Shown piece after piece: positions 48,243 through 52,819 of a stretch of DNA of 52,819 nt. The notes beneath the pieces were generated by a model. The model was not told the origin of the DNA. It did not search any database and saw nothing but the letters and a program-made list of their open reading frames with translations. The stretch comes from Thermoplasmata archaeon. GTDB taxonomy: Archaea > Thermoplasmatota > Thermoplasmata > Halarchaeoplasmatales > Halarchaeoplasmataceae. The position numbers and the translations under genes are program-made. The stretch's first letter is position 1; every line of letters starts with the position of its first letter. The DNA lies in NCBI GenBank assembly GCA_003551065.1, contig PULU01000092.1, forward strand, positions 1-52,819. Reading direction: 5' to 3'.

Positions 48243-49964
48243 TCATGTTCGTTTGAACATCTTCTCCAATTCCTTTTCTGAGAAATTGATTATAGTGGGT
48301 CTCCCGTGAGGACATGTATATGGTATCTCCGTCCTGCCCAACTCATCGAGTAATCTTTTCGCCCTTGTGGGAGATATGTTGTCACCTGCCATGACAGACG
48401 ACCTACAGGCCATGTACTTGATCAGTTCTTCTTTCCTCTCTTCCAGACTGCTGTTCCTGAGCTCTAAAAGTTCGTCGAGTATAGAATGTATGATCTCATC
48501 TCCCTGCAGTTCTCCTAATACAACCGGTACTCCCGTGAGCCTGAATGTTGTCTTACCGAAGGGCTCTATCTTGAAGCCCAGTCGTTCTAAAAGCTCCTCG
48601 TTGGCCTTGATGAGAGCTGCTTCTCTGGGTTTTAGATCCATGGTTTTTGGAGATAATAGATCTTGGCATCCGATCTTTTCTTCGTATTTATCTTTCAATC
48701 TTTCGTAGTTCACCCTTTCATGGGCTGCATGTTGGTCTATTATCACGAACCCATCAGGGACTTCGGCCAATATGTAAGAATCCTTGATTATATCCATTAT
48801 CCTCATTTTTGGTAACTTAGATCCAGATACATCGACAGCTTCCTTTATACCCAATCTAGTTTGAGAGTAGGCATCTGTTATTGAGGCAACACCATTACCT
48901 TCAGTTGTTTTACTGTTTTTTTCCTCCTTGGGTTTTACCTCATTTACGTCCTTTTTTGGGGTAGGTATCAGGTCATTATCTAATAAACTCTTTCTGACAC
49001 CTTCAAAGACTATCCTTTTAACCTTCTCCTCCTCTTTGAACCTGATCTTGGTCTTAGTAGGATGTACATTAACATCGATCTCTTCACCAGGTATAGAGAT
49101 ATTTAATACAGTTATGGGGTATCGTCTTTTGGGCAGTAACGTCTTGTATCCCTCCATGAGTCCATCTCTCAGGAGGTTGTTTTCGATGAATCGATCGTTC
49201 ACATAGGTGTACATATGTTTCCTGCTAGCTCTTGTAACTTCTGGCTTGCTGACGAATCCTTCGATGTACATACCTTCACTTTCATAATCTACAAGGAACA
49301 TCTTTTTTGCGACCTGGGTTCCGTATATGGCCTTGATATTCTCCAGTATCGAATCTGACTTTGGAGCAAAGAACAATTCATTACCGTTGTGGATCAGTTT
49401 GAAACGGACCTCCGGTTTAGATAGTGCGTTCTTAGTAACTACATCCGTTACGTGGGCTAATTCAGTGTTCGTCTTTTTAAGATATTTCCGTCTAGCAGGA
49501 GTATTATAGAAAAGGTCGTTGACTTCTATCAGTGTTCCAGTAGGAGACCCTTTTGTATTTAACTCCTTGACATTTCCTCCATGTATCTTGGTTTCCACAC
49601 CTTCTAATTCGTCCTCTCTCTTTGTGACACATCTAACCTTCGAGACCGCAGCGATACTGGGAAGGGCTTCGCCCCTAAAACCCAGACTTTCGAGGTCATC
49701 TAGATCTTCTATCTCGTGTATCTTGCTAGTTGCATGCTTTTCGAAGGCCAGTTCCACTTCTTCTTTATTCATACCACATCCATTGTCTTTCACGAGTATG
49801 CGATCCTTACCTCCTCTCTCTATCTCCACCAGTATATCGTCCGCACCAGCATCTAAAGAATTTTCGATCAACTCCTTCACAACCGACGCTGGACGCTCGA
49901 TAACCTCACCAGCAGCTATCTGGTTGACGGTCTGTGATGATAACTTGTGGATCCGTGACATCAA
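48243..49964 (-). CDS. mutL: DNA mismatch repair protein MutL
   Basis: AAGEVIERPASVVKELIENSLDAG, LGFRGEALPSIAAVS; C-terminal DQHAAHERVNYE, ACRSSVMAGD, CPHGRP. Confidence 0.96.
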   Translation of the reverse strand: MMSRIHKLSSQTVNQIAAGEVIERPASVVKELIENSLDAGADDILVEIERGGKDRILVKDNGCGMNKEEVELAFEKHATSKIHEIEDLDDLESLGFRGEALPSIAAVSKVRCVTKREDELEGVETKIHGGNVKELNTKGSPTGTLIEVNDLFYNTPARRKYLKKTNTELAHVTDVVTKNALSKPEVRFKLIHNGNELFFAPKSDSILENIKAIYGTQVAKKMFLVDYESEGMYIEGFVSKPEVTRASRKHMYTYVNDRFIENNLLRDGLMEGYKTLLPKRRYPITVLNISIPGEEIDVNVHPTKTKIRFKEEEKVKRIVFEGVRKSLLDNDLIPTPKKDVNEVKPKEEKNSKTTEGNGVASITDAYSQTRLGIKEAVDVSGSKLPKMRIMDIIKDSYILAEVPDGFVIIDQHAAHERVNYERLKDKYEEKIGCQDLLSPKTMDLKPREAALIKANEELLERLGFKIEPFGKTTFRLTGVPVVLGELQGDEIIHSILDELLELRNSSLEERKEELIKYMACRSSVMAGDNISPTRAKRLLDELGRTEIPYTCPHGRPTIINFSEKELEKMFKRT

Positions 49965-52555
49965 TCTTCAGCCTCCTTTCTCAACTTCCACAATTCGTTC
50001 ATGGCTTCTAAAGGGGTCATATTCTCTAGATCCAATTCTTTCAACTCCTCGACAACGGGATGACTTTCTGAGGACGTATCACCGGATTCTGGATCGAAAA
50101 CCACCTGTTTCAATCTAGGGCCGTCATCGGTCTCCATCTTGATGGTATGATCTTTCTCGATCTGCTCGAGTACATCACCAGCTCTTTCGACAACTGGATC
50201 TGGAACACCTGCTAGAGAGGCAACATGGATACCATAACTTTCATCCGTGTGCCCATCACGTACTTTTCTGAGGAAGGTCACATCTCCTTCACTTTCCTTC
50301 ACTGCTACGTGGAGATTTTTGACCCCTTTCAGTGATCTCTCTAATTCGGTGATCTCGTGATAGTGGGTAGCGAAGAGTGTTTTAGCTCTCACATATTCGT
50401 TTATATACTCTGTCACGGCCCACGCTATACTCAGTCCATCGAATGTACTAGTTCCGCTGCCGATCTCGTCTAGAAGTATGAGGCTGTTCTCAGATGCGTT
50501 ATGTAGGATGTTAGCCAGTTCTACCATCTCTACCATGAATGTTGATTGTCCTTTGGTAAGGGCATCCAATGAACCGACCCTAGTAAATATCCTATCCACG
50601 ACACCGATATGAGCCTTTTCAGCAGGTACGAAACTGCCTATATGAGCTAAGAGGGTTATCAGAGCCACCTGTCTCATGTAAGTAGATTTACCGGACATGT
50701 TAGGACCGGTGATGATCAGGTACCTGTTATTATCCATATCTAGGAGTGAATCGTTGGGGATAAAACTTTCAACCGTTTTTTCCACAACTGGATGACGTCC
50801 TTCACTGATATCTATCCTTCCGTCTTCTCCAATCTCTGGTAGATTATAATCGTTCCGGACAGCTATATGTGCAAAATTACAGATCACGTCCAACCTTGCT
50901 ATCGTGTCGGCAGTGGTTTGAAACCTTTCAGACTCATCCCCAACCTTCTCTCTCACCTTCTTGAATATCTCGTACTCAAGGGCCTCCATCTTTTCTTCAG
51001 AACTGATGATCTCCTCCTCTTTTTCCTTTAATTTCTGGGTATAGTATCGTTCACTGTTTTTCAGGGTCTGTTTCCTGGAATATCCTTCTGGAACCTTGTC
51101 GATCTTGGACTTCGGCACTTCGATGTAATAACCATGGACCTTGTTATAACCCACCTTCAATCTTTCTATCCCTGTCTTATCCTTTTCTTCTTCTTCAAGT
51201 GAACTGATCCACTCTTTCCCTTGTTTCGTCTTCTTTTTCAGTTCATCCAACCTTTCGTGAAATCCTTCCTTGATTATACCCCCCTCTTTTACCGTAGCTG
51301 GTGGGTCTTCGATGATAGCGTTATCTATCATCTCTTTTACATCTTCCATGGGGTCTAGAGAATCTTTTATCTCCCTAAGATAACCACTATCTAGATCACA
51401 AATCAAATCTTTTAAAGGCTCTAGTCGAATCAATACATTCTTGATGGATATCAGGTCTCGGGCATTTGCGTTCCCATAAACGACCCTACTGATCAGCCTT
51501 TCTATATCGGACATACCGTTCATCTGCTCCCTGATATCGTCTCTTAAGAACAACTCGTTTTTAAGTTCCTGTACCGACTCCAATCTTTTTTCGATCTGCT
51601 CGATGTTCAACAAGGGCTGTTGCAGCCATTTTCTTAATTTTCTCGAGCCCATGGCGGTGACTGTTTCGTTCAATATATCCAATAGGGTACCTTTCTTTCC
51701 ACCATCCCGTAGATTTTGAAATATCTCCAGGTTCTTCAAAGTTGTGGCATCGATGGTCATGTAATCGTCGTGAGAGTAGCTCCTTATCCTTTGGATGTTA
51801 TCCATGGTCCTTTTTTGGGTATCCTCAATATAATCCAATACTCCGCCTGCGGCTTTGACGGCTTGTTTACTACCCTGTATTCCCAGGGGTTCTAAAGTTT
51901 CGATATCGAAATGAGCGAGTAACCTCTGTTTAGCTGGATGGTACCTGAAGGCATCGTCTTGGAATTTATTGACCATCATCGGTACATCTTTCTGTATCTC
52001 AGATAAGAACTCCTCTTCTTGGTAGATCCCCGAAGGTAAAATACATTCTGAGGGTTCGTATCGGATTATTTCAGAGATAAGACCTTCTTTATTTTTGAAT
52101 TCTGTCACTAAGAATTCTCCAGTAGAGATATCAACTGCAGCTAGACCGAAACCATTCCCTTTGGTGATGCTGATTAGATAGTTATTGCTGGCACTTTCCA
52201 GAATACCTTCGTCTATGACTGTACCAGGTGTTACCACCCTTACGACTTCCCGATCTACCAAACCCTTGGCTTTGCTCGGATCCTCGACCTGCTCAGCTAT
52301 CGCAACGGTGTAACCTTTTTTTATCAAACGCTGGAGGTAAGAATCGACGGAGTGGTAAGGTATTCCTGCCATAGGGATGGGATCATCCTTACCTTTATCC
52401 CGGGTGGTTAGGACGATATCGAGTTCGTCAGCAGCCGTTTTTGCATCCTCATCGAACATTTCGTAGAAATCACCCATACGGAAAAATAGGATAGACTCTG
52501 GATATTGTTTTTTGAGTTCATAATACTGTTTCATCATCGGAGTCCTGTCAGTCAT
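49961..52555 (-). CDS. mutS: DNA mismatch repair protein MutS (MutS1)
   Basis: FRMGDFYEMFDEDA (mismatch-binding FxE), GPNMSGKSTYMRQVALI Walker A, LLDEIGSGTSTFDGLSIAWA. Confidence 0.97.
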   Translation of the reverse strand: MTDRTPMMKQYYELKKQYPESILFFRMGDFYEMFDEDAKTAADELDIVLTTRDKGKDDPIPMAGIPYHSVDSYLQRLIKKGYTVAIAEQVEDPSKAKGLVDREVVRVVTPGTVIDEGILESASNNYLISITKGNGFGLAAVDISTGEFLVTEFKNKEGLISEIIRYEPSECILPSGIYQEEEFLSEIQKDVPMMVNKFQDDAFRYHPAKQRLLAHFDIETLEPLGIQGSKQAVKAAGGVLDYIEDTQKRTMDNIQRIRSYSHDDYMTIDATTLKNLEIFQNLRDGGKKGTLLDILNETVTAMGSRKLRKWLQQPLLNIEQIEKRLESVQELKNELFLRDDIREQMNGMSDIERLISRVVYGNANARDLISIKNVLIRLEPLKDLICDLDSGYLREIKDSLDPMEDVKEMIDNAIIEDPPATVKEGGIIKEGFHERLDELKKKTKQGKEWISSLEEEEKDKTGIERLKVGYNKVHGYYIEVPKSKIDKVPEGYSRKQTLKNSERYYTQKLKEKEEEIISSEEKMEALEYEIFKKVREKVGDESERFQTTADTIARLDVICNFAHIAVRNDYNLPEIGEDGRIDISEGRHPVVEKTVESFIPNDSLLDMDNNRYLIITGPNMSGKSTYMRQVALITLLAHIGSFVPAEKAHIGVVDRIFTRVGSLDALTKGQSTFMVEMVELANILHNASENSLILLDEIGSGTSTFDGLSIAWAVTEYINEYVRAKTLFATHYHEITELERSLKGVKNLHVAVKESEGDVTFLRKVRDGHTDESYGIHVASLAGVPDPVVERAGDVLEQIEKDHTIKMETDDGPRLKQVVFDPESGDTSSESHPVVEELKELDLENMTPLEAMNELWKLRKEAED

Positions 52556-52767
52556 CCAAGTTCCTCCTTTGGGTTTTTCATCGGCTTTATATCTCCTTTG
52601 GATTCGAAAGTCAAGATGTTAGTAATAAACCTTTTTTCTTAGTTATCTGTTAATTTCTCTATGCGCTCAAAAATTATATATAAAATATCTTGGTTACAAA
52701 ATTTAGTCCTTCGATAAAAATCAGATAAACTTAGATAAAAAAAGAGAATAATTTTTTTGATGGGTAA

Positions 52768-52819
52768 TTATTTTTCTATCTTAACTTCTATTTTTCTTTT
52801 CAATGTATCTTCGATAGGG
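52768..52819 (-). CDS. Possible C-terminal end of a CDS entering from the right edge
   Basis: Open minus-strand frame to window edge: ...PIEDTLKRKIEVKIEK stop; only 16 aa visible. Confidence 0.25.
   Translation of the reverse strand, partial: PIEDTLKRKIEVKIEK

Noticed and set aside
48367-50118. Plus-strand ORFs antisense to mutL/mutS (48367..48708, 48928..49206, 49519..50118)
   Set aside because: Shadow ORFs over strongly conserved coding sequence.
1-52819. CRISPR arrays, IS elements, prophage or toxin-antitoxin modules
   Set aside because: No spaced direct repeats, transposase or integrase motifs or TA-type gene pairs were seen; the window is largely conserved housekeeping genes.

Overview
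A ~53 kb, gene-dense, AT-rich euryarchaeal chromosomal segment, mostly housekeeping genes. Exact lineage is unresolved from sequence alone. It carries information-processing and maintenance genes (IleRS, GluRS, aCPSF1, Trm1, Trm5, RpoK, S2e, S19e, L31e, L39e, eIF6, RNase P Rpp21, PAN and proteasome beta, FtsZ, deoxyhypusine synthase, NFACT, PyrB/PyrI, archaetidylserine synthase and decarboxylase, UbiA) plus bacterial-type MutS/MutL. Small genes missing from the ORF track were recovered by direct translation: rpoK, L39e, a 53-aa zinc-ribbon protein, and an edge-truncated metallo-beta-lactamase-fold CDS. One RNA gene is clear: an intron-containing initiator tRNA-Met. Most interesting observations: (i) a ~210-bp GC-rich (~56%) intergenic island at ~25.88-26.09 kb with a recurrent CAGGAC hexamer, likely an undescribed structured RNA; (ii) a perfect 26-bp palindrome at a convergent gene junction that encodes the same '-ERS stop' C-terminus for both genes; (iii) a canonical 25-nt BHB intron in the initiator tRNA; (iv) a tandem array of three paralogous exported proteins, with a lipobox Cys in only one copy and apparent decay of the third; (v) several unusual domain fusions. 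No CRISPR array, IS element or prophage was seen. All family calls come from reading motifs by eye; no database search was run.
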